Shown: positions 28,200 through 40,239, counted from the first letter of the stretch. The stretch is DNA of 64,000 nt from Achromobacter spanius (GCF_002812705.1 NZ_CP025030.1:744001-808000), one strand, 5' to 3'. Numbers and translations: made by a program. The notes: generated by a model not told the origin, from the sequence alone.

Positions 28200-28961
28200 A
28201 TGACCGCCCGCGTCGACATCGTTTCCCGATCCCGCAAACTCAGCGTCATGGGGCTGCTGCTGGCCGGAACCGCCCTAGGCGCGGCAGGCTGCGCCCAACA
28301 AAAAACCGAAGGCTATTACGACCCCCCGGTTGAAAGCACGGTGACCGATGCCCAATACCAGGGTTCGGGCGCCGGCTACCGCAGCGTCATCCGCGCGCCG
28401 TCGCAAGTGCAAATCGCACTCAAGCCCGATGCCCGCAAGCCGCAGAACCAAGCCGCGCAAGCCTCGGCGGAAACCCCCACCACCGAAGACGGCCAGGCCG
28501 TGCCGGAAGGCGCCAGCGACGCAGGCGGCGCTTCTGCCCCCGCCCCGGCCGCGGCCCCCAATGCCGCGTCGCAAAGCCTGGTGCCGCAGCCGCAAACCTA
28601 TATGGGCACCCTGCCGTGTTTCTCGCCCGCCATGCAGTGCACGGCGCAGCGCGTCACGCTGACGTTGGCCCCCAACGGCCGTTGGCGCGGCCGCACGGCC
28701 TACCTTGAAGACGACCCAAAAAAGGGCCCCGCCGTCACCGAGCAAGGCTGCTGGGACGCGACCGACGAACGCCCGCCGCGCGTCATCCTGATGGATGCCA
28801 ACGGCAACGTCCGTGTTGAATTCGTGGTGGCCGCCAACAATGTGCTGCGTGTGCGTTCCATTGGCGGCCAAACGCCCAACCTGAACTACAACCTGACCCG
28901 TCAGCCGGACCTGGATCCGATTGACGAGCTGGCCAAGGCCGCAGCGCCCAAGTGCCCCTGA
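28200..28961 (+). CDS. NlpE-like lipoprotein with disordered linker
   Basis: 253 residues. The lipobox GAAGC gives a lipidated Cys at about residue 31. An Ala/Pro/Gln-rich linker (about 85-135) precedes a domain starting TYMGTLPCFSPAMQCTAQRV and containing TLTLAPNGRWRGRTAYLEDD, which resembles the N-terminal beta-barrel domain of copper-homeostasis/envelope-stress protein NlpE (YxGxLPC..C). The two Cys of that motif are spaced further apart than the CxxC of E. coli NlpE. Upstream lies TAAAAT (28162-28167) as a possible -10. A clear terminator follows. Assignment to the NlpE family is by motif only. Confidence 0.8.
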   Translation: MTARVDIVSRSRKLSVMGLLLAGTALGAAGCAQQKTEGYYDPPVESTVTDAQYQGSGAGYRSVIRAPSQVQIALKPDARKPQNQAAQASAETPTTEDGQAVPEGASDAGGASAPAPAAAPNAASQSLVPQPQTYMGTLPCFSPAMQCTAQRVTLTLAPNGRWRGRTAYLEDDPKKGPAVTEQGCWDATDERPPRVILMDANGNVRVEFVVAANNVLRVRSIGGQTPNLNYNLTRQPDLDPIDELAKAAAPKCP

Positions 28962-29025
28962 TGCCATAAAAGCAGTACGGCGGCGGGCCGGTTGAATCTG
29001 CCCTGCTCCACGACGCAACGCCCAT

Positions 29026-29067
29026 CGGGCCTGACGAACACCACGTTCGCCAGGCCCGGTTCTTTTT
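29026..29067 (+). terminator. Rho-independent terminator after the lipoprotein gene
   Basis: CGGGCCTG (29026-29033) pairs with CAGGCCCG (29051-29058), with an inner CGAA/TTCG pairing, followed by GTTCTTTTT. It explains the apparently protein-like minus-strand reading over this stretch. Confidence 0.9.
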
Positions 29068-29095
29068 GGGCGCAAGCTGGCGGCACATGGGTGCG

Positions 29096-29539
29096 TCATG
29101 ACTCGGGCGCGCCGGGTCGGGGGTCAGGTGCGAGGGGTTCAGGAATAGAGGGTTGGGAATCACCGGCGCCCGGTGGGTAGCCGCCATATTCCTGCGTGGG
29201 TTCGTGCAGCACGTGGAACGATGGCGATGGCAATGGCGGAACATGCGCGGGGGCAATCGACGAGCTTTCAGGCAAATCCCCCAGCGCCGCGGCTTCCAGG
29301 ATGGGAGACGCGCCGGAGCGGCCGTGTGCGCACAAACGGCAAGCCAGTTGCATGGCGTTGCGAACGTCAAGCTTGGCGAAGATGCGGGCGCGATGGGCCT
29401 CGGCCGTGCGCAGCGAAATGCCCAGGTCAATGGCGATGACCTTGTTCGGGCGGCCGGCCGCCACATAGGCGACGATTTGCCGTTCGCGGGGCGTCAACGC
29501 GGAAAGCGCCGTATCAAGATCGGGACGGGAAACACGCAT
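29096..29539 (-). CDS. Orphan LuxR-type HTH regulator
   Basis: 147 residues. The helix-turn-helix lies at the N-terminus (about 13-72): LTPRERQIVAYVAAGRPNKV then IAIDLGISLRTAEAHRARIF, a standard LuxR/FixJ DNA-binding domain. There is no receiver or ligand-binding domain before it. The C-terminal half is Pro/Ser-rich and looks disordered. Stand-alone LuxR domains can act as constitutive or DNA-competing regulators. No adjacent histidine kinase is present. It converges on the NlpE-like lipoprotein gene, and the 137 bp upstream separate it from panC on the same strand. The target is unknown. Confidence 0.85.
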   Translation of the reverse strand: MRVSRPDLDTALSALTPRERQIVAYVAAGRPNKVIAIDLGISLRTAEAHRARIFAKLDVRNAMQLACRLCAHGRSGASPILEAAALGDLPESSSIAPAHVPPLPSPSFHVLHEPTQEYGGYPPGAGDSQPSIPEPLAPDPRPGAPES

Positions 29540-29676
29540 GGGGCGACTCGTTTTTGCAATGTAGGATTACAAGAAGTCTGCCCGGCCGCCCAAAACGGCG
29601 ATAGCTGGCAATTCTGTCAGGGGTCAGGGCGGCGCAGGGACGCCACGCCCGACCCGGGCCCCGCCCCCGCATAGGA

Positions 29677-30561
<885 letters not shown>

Positions 30562-30567
30562 TCAGGA

Positions 30568-31458
30568 TCAGGCCGCGACCGCCGCCACGCTGGTGTAAGC
30601 CAGGCGGACATAGATGGGCGCGTAGGGCTCGGCCTGCGTAATCTCAAGCAAGGATTCGCGGGCCAGCTCCAGCATGGCGATGAAATGCACGACAACGACC
30701 GCCGCGGGCGCGCCTTCGCGGACACGCTCCATGAACAGATCGCCGAATTCCATGAAGCGCACATCGTTCAGGCGCCGCAGGATATGCGTCATGTGGTCAC
30801 GTACCGACAACTGTTCGCGCGTGATGTGATGGTGCTGGTTCAGCTTGGCCCGTTTCATGATGTCGGCCCAGGCCTGGCGCAGGTCGTCGACGCTGACCTC
30901 GGGCATCATGCGTTCAACGCTGAGGTCGGCCACGGCCTGGCTGCTGACAAAATCGCGGCCCAGTTGGGGCAGCTTGTCGAGCTTTTGCGCGGCCAGCTTC
31001 ATCTGCTCGTATTCGAGCAGGCGGCGCACCAGCTCGGCGCGCGGATCCTCGGGCTCTTCGCCGGTGTCGGTTTTCTTTACCGGCAGCAGCATGCGCGACT
31101 TGATCTCAATCAGCATGGCCGCCATCAGCAGATACTCGGCGGCCAGCTCCAGATTGGTGATGCGGATCTGGTCCACATAAGACAGGTACTGCCGCGTGAC
31201 ATCCGCCATCGGGATGTCCAGAACGTTGAAGTTCTGCTTGCGGATCAGGTACAGCAGCAGATCCAGCGGCCCTTCGAACGCCTCCAGAAACACTTCCAGC
31301 GCATCCGGCGGAATGTACAGATCCGTCGGCATCTGGAACAGCGGCTCGCCGTACAGGCGCGCGAACGCCACGCTGTCGACGGTGTCTGGCGTGCTGTCCA
31401 CAGGCGGTTCCACTAGCTTGGCCAGTGCCTCGCCAGGGACTGAAGGGTTACGGGACAT
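30568..31458 (-). CDS. scpA: Segregation and condensation protein A (ScpA)
   Basis: 296-residue kleisin that joins the SMC heads in chromosome condensation. Core sequence FEGPLDLLLYLIRKQNFNVL (about residues 64-83) and AAEYLLMAAMLIEIKSRMLL are the family signature; the C-terminal winged helix reads VVVVHFIAMLELARESLLEI. About 60 N-terminal residues precede the core, as in other Burkholderiales members. ScpB is not adjacent. It starts 17 bp after the DUF3460 gene. Confidence 0.93.
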   Translation of the reverse strand: MSRNPSVPGEALAKLVEPPVDSTPDTVDSVAFARLYGEPLFQMPTDLYIPPDALEVFLEAFEGPLDLLLYLIRKQNFNVLDIPMADVTRQYLSYVDQIRITNLELAAEYLLMAAMLIEIKSRMLLPVKKTDTGEEPEDPRAELVRRLLEYEQMKLAAQKLDKLPQLGRDFVSSQAVADLSVERMMPEVSVDDLRQAWADIMKRAKLNQHHHITREQLSVRDHMTHILRRLNDVRFMEFGDLFMERVREGAPAAVVVVHFIAMLELARESLLEITQAEPYAPIYVRLAYTSVAAVAA

Positions 31459-31475
31459 GTCTGCCGCAACGGGGA

Positions 31476-31664
31476 TCAGTCTGCCGAGTACACGTACGGT
31501 TTTTGCGGCACGCGGGCCGCGCGGAAGCCTTCAAGCAGTTCCGAATCTTGCTGTTTGTCCCAAAGCCGGGCGCGGCCTTCACGCTGGCGCTCTTCCGTGC
31601 CAGGGTGCGACTGCTTGAAGTCTTTCAGGAAAAGGGTGATCTCGGATTCGTAGTTGGTCGCCAT
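31476..31664 (-). CDS. DUF3460-family small protein
   Basis: 62 residues, MATNYESEITLFLKDFKQSH and RARLWDKQQDSELLEGF, the compact DUF3460 family found in betaproteobacteria, with no known function. It is mostly alpha-helical and charged, with no signal or membrane segment. It is first in the operon with scpA and panC, so the promoter lies in the 100 bp shared with the divergent exporter gene. Conserved linkage with scpA hints at, but does not prove, a chromosome-related role. Confidence 0.85.
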   Translation of the reverse strand: MATNYESEITLFLKDFKQSHPGTEERQREGRARLWDKQQDSELLEGFRAARVPQKPYVYSAD

Positions 31665-31764
31665 GACGCCAATTTCAGTAGGTTGCAGATCCGACGAGTT
31701 TACTTCACGCCGGGCAAATCCCCCCGGCGTTACAATCGTCAGGCTTCCAACGCCCCCGCCCGCC

Positions 31765-33205
31765 ATGTCAGCCGAATCCGCAGCCGCAGCCAATCCCGCT
31801 CCGCCCTCAAACCCGGACGCGCTGCGTGCGGCACGCATGATCCCCTTCATCGTGGGCTGTGCGCTGTTCATGCAGATGCTGGACGCCACCGTCGTGGCCA
31901 CCGCCCTGCCCGCCATGGCGCGGGCCTTGGGGTCCACGCCGGTGCGGCTGAACGTGGCCATTACGTCCTACCTGCTGGCGGTGGCCGTGTTCGTGCCGAT
32001 CAGCGGCTGGGCGGCTGACCGCTACGGCGCCCGTCGGGTGTTCTTGGCCGCCATCGGGCTGTTTACGCTCAGTTCGGTCGCCTGCGCCATCTCGCAGGAC
32101 CTGCCTCAGTTGGTCATGGCACGGATCGTCCAGGGAATGGCGGGCGCGATGATGGTGCCCGTGGGGCGCATCATCCTGCTGCGCACCGTGCCCAAGCAAG
32201 ATCTGCTTAAAGCCATGTCGTTTTTGTCCATCCCTGCGCTGCTTGGGCCGGTGATCGGACCGCCGCTGGGCGGTTTCATGGTCACGTATATGTCGTGGCA
32301 CTGGATTTTCCTGATCAATATCCCTATTGGCGTGTTGGGTATTGCGCTGGTGCTGCGCTATGTAGCTGAAATCAAGGAAGAATCCACCCCGCGCCTGGAC
32401 TGGCTGGGGTTTCTGCTTAGCGCGGTCTGCCTGGCGTCGCTGGTCAGCGGCTTTGAAGCCATTGGCCGCGATGTGATGCCCTTGCCCATGTTGCTGGGGC
32501 TGATCGCGGTGGGCGCGGCGTGCGGGTTCCTGTACGCCTGGCACGCGCGGCGCATCGAACATCCCATCATCGACCTGTCGTTGATGCGCATTCCCACCTT
32601 CGCCATTTCCACGCTGGGCGGCAACCTGTGCCGCTTCGCGGTGGGCGCGACCCCGTTCCTGCTGGCCATGCTGCTGCAGGTGGGCTTTGGCCTGACGCCG
32701 TTCGCGGCCGGCATGATCACCTTTGCCAGCGCCGCCGGCGCGCTGCTGATGAAATTCGTGGCCACGCCCATCGTCCGACACTTCGGTTTCCGCCGCGTAC
32801 TGACCGTGAATGCGCTGCTTACCGGCGTGTTCATCATGGTGTGCGCCACCTTCACGCCCGCTACGCCGGTGTGGTTGATGATTGCCATTCTGCTGGTTGG
32901 CGGCTTCTTCCGTTCGCTGCAGTTCACCGGGGTAAATACGCTAACCTATGCCGACATACCCCCGTCCAAAATGAGCCACGCCAGCAGTTTCGCCGCCATG
33001 GCGCAACAACTGGGCATCACGTTGGGCGTCGGGGTGGCCGCGGTGACGCTGAACGTCAGCATGACCCTGCGCGGCGCCGAGACGCTTGCGGTCAGCGACG
33101 TCATCGCGGGCTTCCTCGTCATCGGGCTGATGTGCATGGCATCGGTCTTTTCCTTTAGACGCCTTGAGCCGCAGGCCGGGGCACACCTGAACGGCGGCAA
33201 ACAAA

Positions 33206-33219
<14 letters not shown>
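31765..33219 (+). CDS. DHA2-family (EmrB/QacA) MFS drug exporter
   Basis: 484-residue inner-membrane transporter with about 14 predicted helices. [20 protein letters not shown] carries the DHA2 motif D1 (LDxTIVNxALP-like), [13 protein letters not shown] is motif A, and [19 protein letters not shown] is motif B/C-like with the catalytic Arg. It exchanges protons for toxic compounds; the substrate is unknown. There is no EmrA-type adaptor next to it. The start ATG at 31765 follows a C-rich leader; a longer frame into the divergent DUF3460 gene is not credible. Its end overlaps glpK by 14 bp. Confidence 0.9.
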
Positions 33220-34723
<1,504 letters not shown>

Positions 34724-34726
<3 letters not shown>

Positions 34727-34750
34727 TGGGTTACGTGCGCTGGGCACCTG
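34724..34750 (+). repeat. Left part of a 67-bp element interrupted by the IS
   Basis: TGATGGGTTACGTGCGCTGG plus GCACCTG. Joined to 36129-36168 after removal of the IS and one 8-bp duplication it restores 27 + 40 = 67 bp, the standard length. Confidence 0.85.
34743..34750 (+). repeat. Target-site duplication, left copy
   Basis: GGCACCTG, identical to 36121-36128 on the other side of the IS256 element; 8 bp is the size expected for this family. Confidence 0.9.
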
Positions 34751-36120
34751 GGACCTATCCGTGATTTTGTGTGCGAGGCATATCATGAGGACCAAAGACC
34801 ATGGATATGCCGATGAAGAAGAGACGCACAGCAGCTGCTCAGGCGGCGGCCCGTGGGCCGCTGCCTGAAGTGCCGGCCGAGTTGCTGGATCATCTGGTCA
34901 AGGGACCGATGACGCCCAGCGAGGTTCAAGACCTGTTCCTGTCGTTCCAGAAGGCCGTGATCGAGCGGACGATGGCCGCAGAGATGAATTTGCATCTGGG
35001 ATATCGGCCAGGCGAGGACAAGCCCGAAGGCCAGGCCAACGAGCGCAACGGCGCCAGTGGCAAGACGGTGCTGACCGAGCATGGCCCGGTGCGCGTGGAA
35101 CTGCCGCGCGACCGGGACGGCTCCTTCGCGCCGATCCTGATCCCCAAGCACGAGCGGCGCTTCACCGGGTTCGATGACCGGATCATTGCCATGTACGCCC
35201 GGGGCATGAGCGTGCGCGAGATCCAGGCGTTCCTGGCCGAGAGCTACGGCACCGAGGTCTCGCCTGACTTCATCAGCTCGGTCACCGACGAGGTCATGAC
35301 CGAAACCATCGCCTGGCAGAACCGGCCACTGGAGGCGATGTACCCGGTGGTGTTCTTCGATGCGTTGCGGGTCAAGATCCGTGACGACGGCGGGGTCAGC
35401 AACAAGGCGGTGTATCTGGCGCTGGGCGTGCAGGCCGACGGCCAGCGCGACGTGCTGGGCCTATGGGTTGAGCAGACCGAAGGGGCCAAGTTCTGGCTCA
35501 AGGTCTTCAATGACCTGAAGACCCGTGGCTGCCAGGACATCCTGATCGCGGTCGTCGACGGCCTGAAGGGCCTGGCCGATGCTATTGGCGCAGCCTTCCC
35601 GCGCACGACGGTACAGACCTGCATCGTGCATCTGATCCGCAACAGCCTGGATTACGCGGGATGGAAAGACCGCAAGGCAGTGGCCGCTGCCCTGCGTCCG
35701 ATCTACGCTGCCGCCAGCGAACAAGCGGCCGAGCAGGCGCTGCAAACGTTCGCCGATGGACCCTGGGGGATCAAGTACCCAACGATCGTCCAGGCCTGGC
35801 AGCGGGCCTGGGAGAACGTCACGCCGTTCTTCGTCTTTCCGCCAGACATCAGACGCGTGATTTACACCACAAACGCCATTGAAAGTTTGAACATGCAGTT
35901 GCGCAAGATCATCAAGGCGCGGGGGCACTTCCCCAACGATGAGGCCGCCATCAAGCTCCTATGGCTGGCGCTACGCAATGTGCTGGCCAAGTCCGTCAGG
36001 GCGACCTTCGACTGGAAAGCCGCCATGAACCAGTTTGCTATCCTGTTCGGTGAACGGTTTACTGCGGTGCGGGGATAACAACTTTTAAAACGCCTCGCCC
36101 ACAAAAATACGGACAGGCCC
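34751..36120 (+). mobile_element. IS256-family insertion sequence, complete, 1370 bp
   Basis: Bounded by imperfect terminal inverted repeats of 29 bp (34751-34779 and 36092-36120; 24 of 29 match, starting GGACCTATCCGT and GGGCCTGTCCGT) and an 8-bp duplication GGCACCTG. It carries one intact transposase. It inserted into the hairpin of a 67-bp element just after glpK. The intact ends and duplication indicate a recent insertion. Confidence 0.93.
34801..36078 (+). CDS. IS256-family transposase
   Basis: 425-residue 'Mutator-type' DDE transposase. RTMAAEMNLHLGY (about 58-70) starts the conserved region. Catalytic Asp residues lie in YPVVFFDALRVKIRD and ILIAVVDGLKGLADAI, and the Glu in RVIYTTNAIESLNMQLRK. 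CIVHLIRNSL precedes the third residue as usual. The length is normal for the family and no frame break is seen, so it is probably active. It binds the 29-bp ends and moves the element by copy-out or cut-and-paste with an 8-9-bp duplication. Confidence 0.95.
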   Translation: MDMPMKKRRTAAAQAAARGPLPEVPAELLDHLVKGPMTPSEVQDLFLSFQKAVIERTMAAEMNLHLGYRPGEDKPEGQANERNGASGKTVLTEHGPVRVELPRDRDGSFAPILIPKHERRFTGFDDRIIAMYARGMSVREIQAFLAESYGTEVSPDFISSVTDEVMTETIAWQNRPLEAMYPVVFFDALRVKIRDDGGVSNKAVYLALGVQADGQRDVLGLWVEQTEGAKFWLKVFNDLKTRGCQDILIAVVDGLKGLADAIGAAFPRTTVQTCIVHLIRNSLDYAGWKDRKAVAAALRPIYAAASEQAAEQALQTFADGPWGIKYPTIVQAWQRAWENVTPFFVFPPDIRRVIYTTNAIESLNMQLRKIIKARGHFPNDEAAIKLLWLALRNVLAKSVRATFDWKAAMNQFAILFGERFTAVRG

Positions 36121-36128
36121 GGCACCTG
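36121..36128 (+). repeat. Target-site duplication, right copy
   Basis: GGCACCTG, matching 34743-34750. Confidence 0.9.
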
Positions 36129-36168
36129 CGTTCGCGGGCCGACCGCCTCGCACTTCACCCATCCTACA
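36129..36168 (+). repeat. Right part of the interrupted 67-bp element
   Basis: Ends CTCGCACTTCACCCATCCTACA. It completes the element begun at 34724. Confidence 0.8.
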
Positions 36169-36185
36169 AGGCACAGCATCACACC

Positions 36186-36408
36186 CGTAGGATGGGTGCA
36201 GCGCGCGAGGCCCGATGCAAGAACCCCGTAGCCAACCGCGCGAAACCCATCAAGCAGCACACATCGCAGGATGGGTGCTGCGCGCCAAACCCAGCGCAAG
36301 AACCCCCCCCAACCGCGCGAAACCCATCAAGCAGCACACATCGCAGGATGGGTGCTGCGCGCCAAACCCAGCGCAAGAACCCCACCCCCAACCGCGCGAA
36401 ACCCATCA
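36186..36408 (-). repeat. Three inverted copies of the palindromic element, 77-79 bp apart
   Basis: Copies at 36186-36252, 36265-36329 and 36342-36408, each starting CG(T/C)AGGATGGGTG and ending GCGCGAAACCCATCA. They are separated by a short linker AGCAGCACACAT. Copies two and three are almost identical. The linker is far shorter than the one in the 25-kb array. Confidence 0.88.
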
Positions 36409-36455
36409 AGCAGCGCCCCACTCTTAACAGAATCAGCCACACCCGATCACGGCCA

Positions 36456-39400
36456 TCAAGCCGCCCGCACCCCAATCGCCACCACCCGCGCGCTAAAGTC
36501 CTTCAGCAACTCCTCCCTGATCTGCTCCGCCCGCGCCAACGCCTCTTCCTTCACGTGTCCGTACCCACGTATCTCCTCCGGCACACTAGCCAGCGCAACA
36601 GCCCGATCCAGATTCCCGCGATTCAGTTTCGACAAGATCGCCGTCAGCGTTTCCCGATATTCCCGAATCAACTCCCGCTCCGCGCGCCGCTCCGCCGTAT
36701 ACCCAAATACATCCAGCCTGGTCCCGCGCAAGCGCCGCAGTTTCGCCAACACCCCAAACACCTTCAACATCCCCGGCCCATAACTGCGCTTGGTCAGATG
36801 CCCTGCCTTATCGCGTCGCGAGAACAGCGGCGGCGCAAGGTGGAAATGCAGCTTCCAATTCCCCTCGAACTGCTCGCTGACTTGCTTCACGAACTCGCCA
36901 TCCGAATACAAGCGCGCCACTTCGTATTCGTCCTTGTAGGCCATCAGCTTGAAGTAATACCGAGCCACCGCCAGCGCCAGCCGCTGGGTGCCGGTAGCCT
37001 CTTGTTCGGCGCGCGCCACCTTGTCCACCAAATCCGTGTACTGCTTGGCGTAGGCCGCGTTCTGGTATTCGGTCAGGAAGGCCTTGCGCTGCGCCACCAC
37101 TTGCGCAAGCTCACCCGACGGCTTCTTCAGCTCGACCACTGGGCTGGCGGTGCGCGGCCGCTTGATCTCGATGATGTCTTCCGGCGGCGCCAGCGGCACG
37201 CCGCCGTTGGTCATCAGCCGCGCCACGTCGGCCGGGTCATGCGCGGCGCGACGGCCCCAGGCAAAGGCGGTGAGGTTATTGGCAACCTGCTGGCCGTTCA
37301 ATTCAATCGCGCGCAGCAGCGCTGCTTGCGATAGCGGGATCCAGCCCTTTTGATAGGCGTATCCCATCATCAAGGGATTGGAATAGATCGCGTCACCCAG
37401 CAGCGCCACGGCCATTGCCGCGGCATCGACGGCGTGGAACTTGTCGTTGCCGCAGGCGGCTTGCAGGTCCGCCGTCAGGTTGGCGCCGGGCAGCGTCCAG
37501 TTGGGGTTGGCCACGAATGCAGCCGTAGGCGCGGTGTCGCTGTTCAGCAGCACGCGCGTGCGGCCGGGGCGCACACGCGCCATGCTGTCCGCGCTGGTCG
37601 CCACCACCAGGTCGCCCGCCAGCAACAAGTCGGCCTCGCCCATGGCAACCCGCGTATTCAACAAATGGTCGGGCGATTCCGCCAACACCACGTGCGAATA
37701 CACCGCGCCGCCCTTTTGCGCCAGACCGGCCATATCCAGCACTGAACAGCCCCTGCCCTCCAGGTGCGCGGCCATTCCCAGCAATTGTCCGATGGTCACC
37801 ACGCCCGTGCCGCCCACGCCGGCAATGAAGACGCCATACGGTTGATCCAGCAACGGCACGCCGGGATGCGGCACGCCTTCGTCCACAACGCCCTCTTGCG
37901 ACAAGGCCTTGGGCTTTTTCAGCTTGCCGCCTTCCACCGTCACAAAGCTGGGGCAGAAGCCCTTCAAACAGGAAAAGTCCTTGTTGCAGCTTGATTGGTT
38001 GATCTTGCGCTTGCGGCCGAACTCCGTTTCCAGGGGTTCCACCGACAAGCAATGCGACGCCTTTGAGCAATCGCCACAGCCTTCGCACACGCGCTCGTTG
38101 ATGACGACGCGGCGGGCGGGGTCGGGATAGGCATTGCGTTTGCGGCGGCGGCGTTTTTCGGTGGCGCAAGTCTGGTCGTAGATCAGCACCGATACCCCGG
38201 GATGCTCGCGCAGATCGCGCATCACCGTGTCCAGTTCGTCGCGATGCATCACCGGCACGCCCGGCGCCAGGTCGGAGATGTCCTTGTATTTGTCGGGGTC
38301 GTCCGTCACCACCACGATCTTGTCGATGCCCTCGGCCGCCACCTGCCGGCTGATCATCGGCACGTTGATGGGGCCGTCCACCGGTTGCCCGCCCGTCATG
38401 GCCACCGCGTCGTTGAACAGGATCTTGTACGTGATGGGCACCTTGGCCGCCACGGCCGCGCGGATCGCCAACAGGCCCGAATGAAAATACGTGCCGTCGC
38501 CCAGGTTGGCGAAAACGTGTTTCTCTTCAGTGAAGGGCGCCTGGCCCACCCAGGGCACCCCTTCCCCGCCCATCTGCGTATAGACCTCGGTATTGCGGTC
38601 CATCCACCTGACCATGTAGTGGCAGCCGATACCCGCCATGCCGCGCGAGCCTTCCGGCAAGCGGGTCGAGGTGTTGTGCGGACAGCCCGAACAGAACCAC
38701 GGCTTGCGTTCTTCCACCACGCGCGGACGCGCCAGCGCCTGTTCGCGGTCGCGGATGAAAGCCAGGCGCGCATCGATGCCCGCGCGCACGTCTTCCGGCA
38801 GATCAAAACGCAGCAGCCGCGCGGCGATGGCGCGGGCCACCATCGCGGGCGAAAACTCGTAGTGCGCAGGCAGCAGCCAGTTGCCCTGCGGCACGGACCA
38901 TTCACCGCCATCCTTGTCATCGAACTTGCCGACCACGCGCGGAATCTTCTTGCCGCTGCCGATCCAACTGAACAGTTCTTCCTTCAGTTGGTATTCCAGC
39001 ACCTGGCGCTTTTCCTCAACCACCAGGATCTCGTCCAGCCCCTCGGCAAACTGCTGCGTGCCAGTGGATTCCAGCGGCCACACCATGCCCACCTTGAACA
39101 GGCGCAGGCCGATGCGCTGGCACACGGCTTCCGTCAAGCCCAGGTCCGACAGCGCTTGGCGCGTGTCCAGATACGCCTTGCCCGACGTCATGATGCCAAA
39201 GCGCGCATCGCGTTGCGGCACGTGCCAGAGCTCGCGGTTGAGCTTGTTGGCCCGTGCGTAGGCCAGCGCGGCATACAGCTTGTAGTCCAAGAGCCGCGCC
39301 TCTTGTTGCAGCGGCGTGTCGGACACGCGGATGTTCAGGCCGTCGGGCGGCAGAATGAAATCTTCGGGCAACTGGATTTGCACGCGCTGCGGGTCCACGT

Positions 39401-40067
39401 CCACCGACGCCGACACTTCAACGATATCGGTGATGCACTTCATGCCCACCCACACGCCCGCGTAGCGGCTCATGGCCCAACCGTGCAGGCCGTAATCCAG
39501 CACCTCCTGCACGCTGGACGGAAACAGCACCGGAATCATGCAGGCCTTCAGGATGTGGTCGCTTTGGTGCGGCAAGGTGGATGACTTGGCAGGATGGTCG
39601 TCGCCCGCCACCACCAGCACGCCGCCATGGCGCGACGTGCCCGCTGCGTTGGCATGCTTGAAGACGTCGCCGCAACGGTCCACGCCGGGGCCCTTGCCGT
39701 ACCACATGCCAAAGACGCCGTCGTATTTCGCGCCGGGAAACAGGTTGACCTGTTGCGAGCCCCAGACCGCCGTGGCCGCCAGGTCTTCGTTGATGCCGGG
39801 CTGGAACTCAACATGGTGCGCCTTCAGGTGCTTGGCCGCCTTCCACATGTTCTGGTCCACCCCACCCAGCGGGGACCCGCGGTAGCCGGACACGAAGCCC
39901 GCCGTGTTCAAGCCCGCCTGTGCGTCGCGCACGCGCTGCATCATGGGCAGCCGGACCAGCGCATGGATGCCGCTCATCCAGGCGCGCCCGGATTCCAAGG
40001 TGTACTTGTCGTCCAACTGGACGGATTCAAGCGCCGCGCGCAAGGCGGGAGTCAGGGGGGCATTCAT
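36456..40067 (-). CDS. Indolepyruvate ferredoxin oxidoreductase, single-chain (alpha-gamma-beta fusion)
   Basis: 1203-residue cytoplasmic enzyme that oxidatively decarboxylates aryl pyruvates from Trp, Phe and Tyr transamination to aryl-acetyl-CoA, reducing ferredoxin. Residues 1-400 are the pyrimidine-binding part (GYRGSPLGGVDQNMW). The thiamine-pyrophosphate motif is GDGTYFHSGLLAIRAAV with LFNDAVAMTGGQP (about 535-580). A cysteine cluster CEGCGDCSKASHC and CNKDFSCLKGFC (about 670-715) binds iron-sulfur centres. The gamma-type domain GVGGTGVVTIGQLLGMAA follows (about 765). The start ATG at 40067 begins MNAPLTPALRAALESV; upstream reading is not protein-like. It probably shares a divergent promoter region with mutY. 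No ferredoxin gene is adjacent. Confidence 0.93.
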   Translation of the reverse strand: MNAPLTPALRAALESVQLDDKYTLESGRAWMSGIHALVRLPMMQRVRDAQAGLNTAGFVSGYRGSPLGGVDQNMWKAAKHLKAHHVEFQPGINEDLAATAVWGSQQVNLFPGAKYDGVFGMWYGKGPGVDRCGDVFKHANAAGTSRHGGVLVVAGDDHPAKSSTLPHQSDHILKACMIPVLFPSSVQEVLDYGLHGWAMSRYAGVWVGMKCITDIVEVSASVDVDPQRVQIQLPEDFILPPDGLNIRVSDTPLQQEARLLDYKLYAALAYARANKLNRELWHVPQRDARFGIMTSGKAYLDTRQALSDLGLTEAVCQRIGLRLFKVGMVWPLESTGTQQFAEGLDEILVVEEKRQVLEYQLKEELFSWIGSGKKIPRVVGKFDDKDGGEWSVPQGNWLLPAHYEFSPAMVARAIAARLLRFDLPEDVRAGIDARLAFIRDREQALARPRVVEERKPWFCSGCPHNTSTRLPEGSRGMAGIGCHYMVRWMDRNTEVYTQMGGEGVPWVGQAPFTEEKHVFANLGDGTYFHSGLLAIRAAVAAKVPITYKILFNDAVAMTGGQPVDGPINVPMISRQVAAEGIDKIVVVTDDPDKYKDISDLAPGVPVMHRDELDTVMRDLREHPGVSVLIYDQTCATEKRRRRKRNAYPDPARRVVINERVCEGCGDCSKASHCLSVEPLETEFGRKRKINQSSCNKDFSCLKGFCPSFVTVEGGKLKKPKALSQEGVVDEGVPHPGVPLLDQPYGVFIAGVGGTGVVTIGQLLGMAAHLEGRGCSVLDMAGLAQKGGAVYSHVVLAESPDHLLNTRVAMGEADLLLAGDLVVATSADSMARVRPGRTRVLLNSDTAPTAAFVANPNWTLPGANLTADLQAACGNDKFHAVDAAAMAVALLGDAIYSNPLMMGYAYQKGWIPLSQAALLRAIELNGQQVANNLTAFAWGRRAAHDPADVARLMTNGGVPLAPPEDIIEIKRPRTASPVVELKKPSGELAQVVAQRKAFLTEYQNAAYAKQYTDLVDKVARAEQEATGTQRLALAVARYYFKLMAYKDEYEVARLYSDGEFVKQVSEQFEGNWKLHFHLAPPLFSRRDKAGHLTKRSYGPGMLKVFGVLAKLRRLRGTRLDVFGYTAERRAERELIREYRETLTAILSKLNRGNLDRAVALASVPEEIRGYGHVKEEALARAEQIREELLKDFSARVVAIGVRAA

Positions 40068-40239
40068 GTCTACTCCAAGATCCTGGATGCCCCTCCAGCT
40101 ACGCGAGCCGCCTCGCTTGACGGTCACGCGGGCCAACAAGGGCCGTGAAAGTGAAGTCGTGGCGCGTACGCGCTGTAGTGCCGTCAGTTGTAACCGGTCA
40201 CCCCCACCCCGGCAATAGGGCGATGCGATAATTGCCGCC

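Larger units (their letters stand above)
36079..36455. other. Gene-free repeat region between the IS and the indolepyruvate oxidoreductase gene
   Basis: 377 bp. After the IS end it holds the right part of the interrupted element and three inverted elements (36186-36252, 36265-36329, 36342-36408). It lies between convergent glpK and the oxidoreductase gene. No gene is seen. Confidence 0.75.

Noticed and set aside
28901..29086. Minus-strand frame containing NVVFVRPDGRCVVEQG that looks protein-like
   Set aside because: It lies over the end of the lipoprotein gene and its terminator hairpin (29026-29067). No ribosome site or recognisable family.
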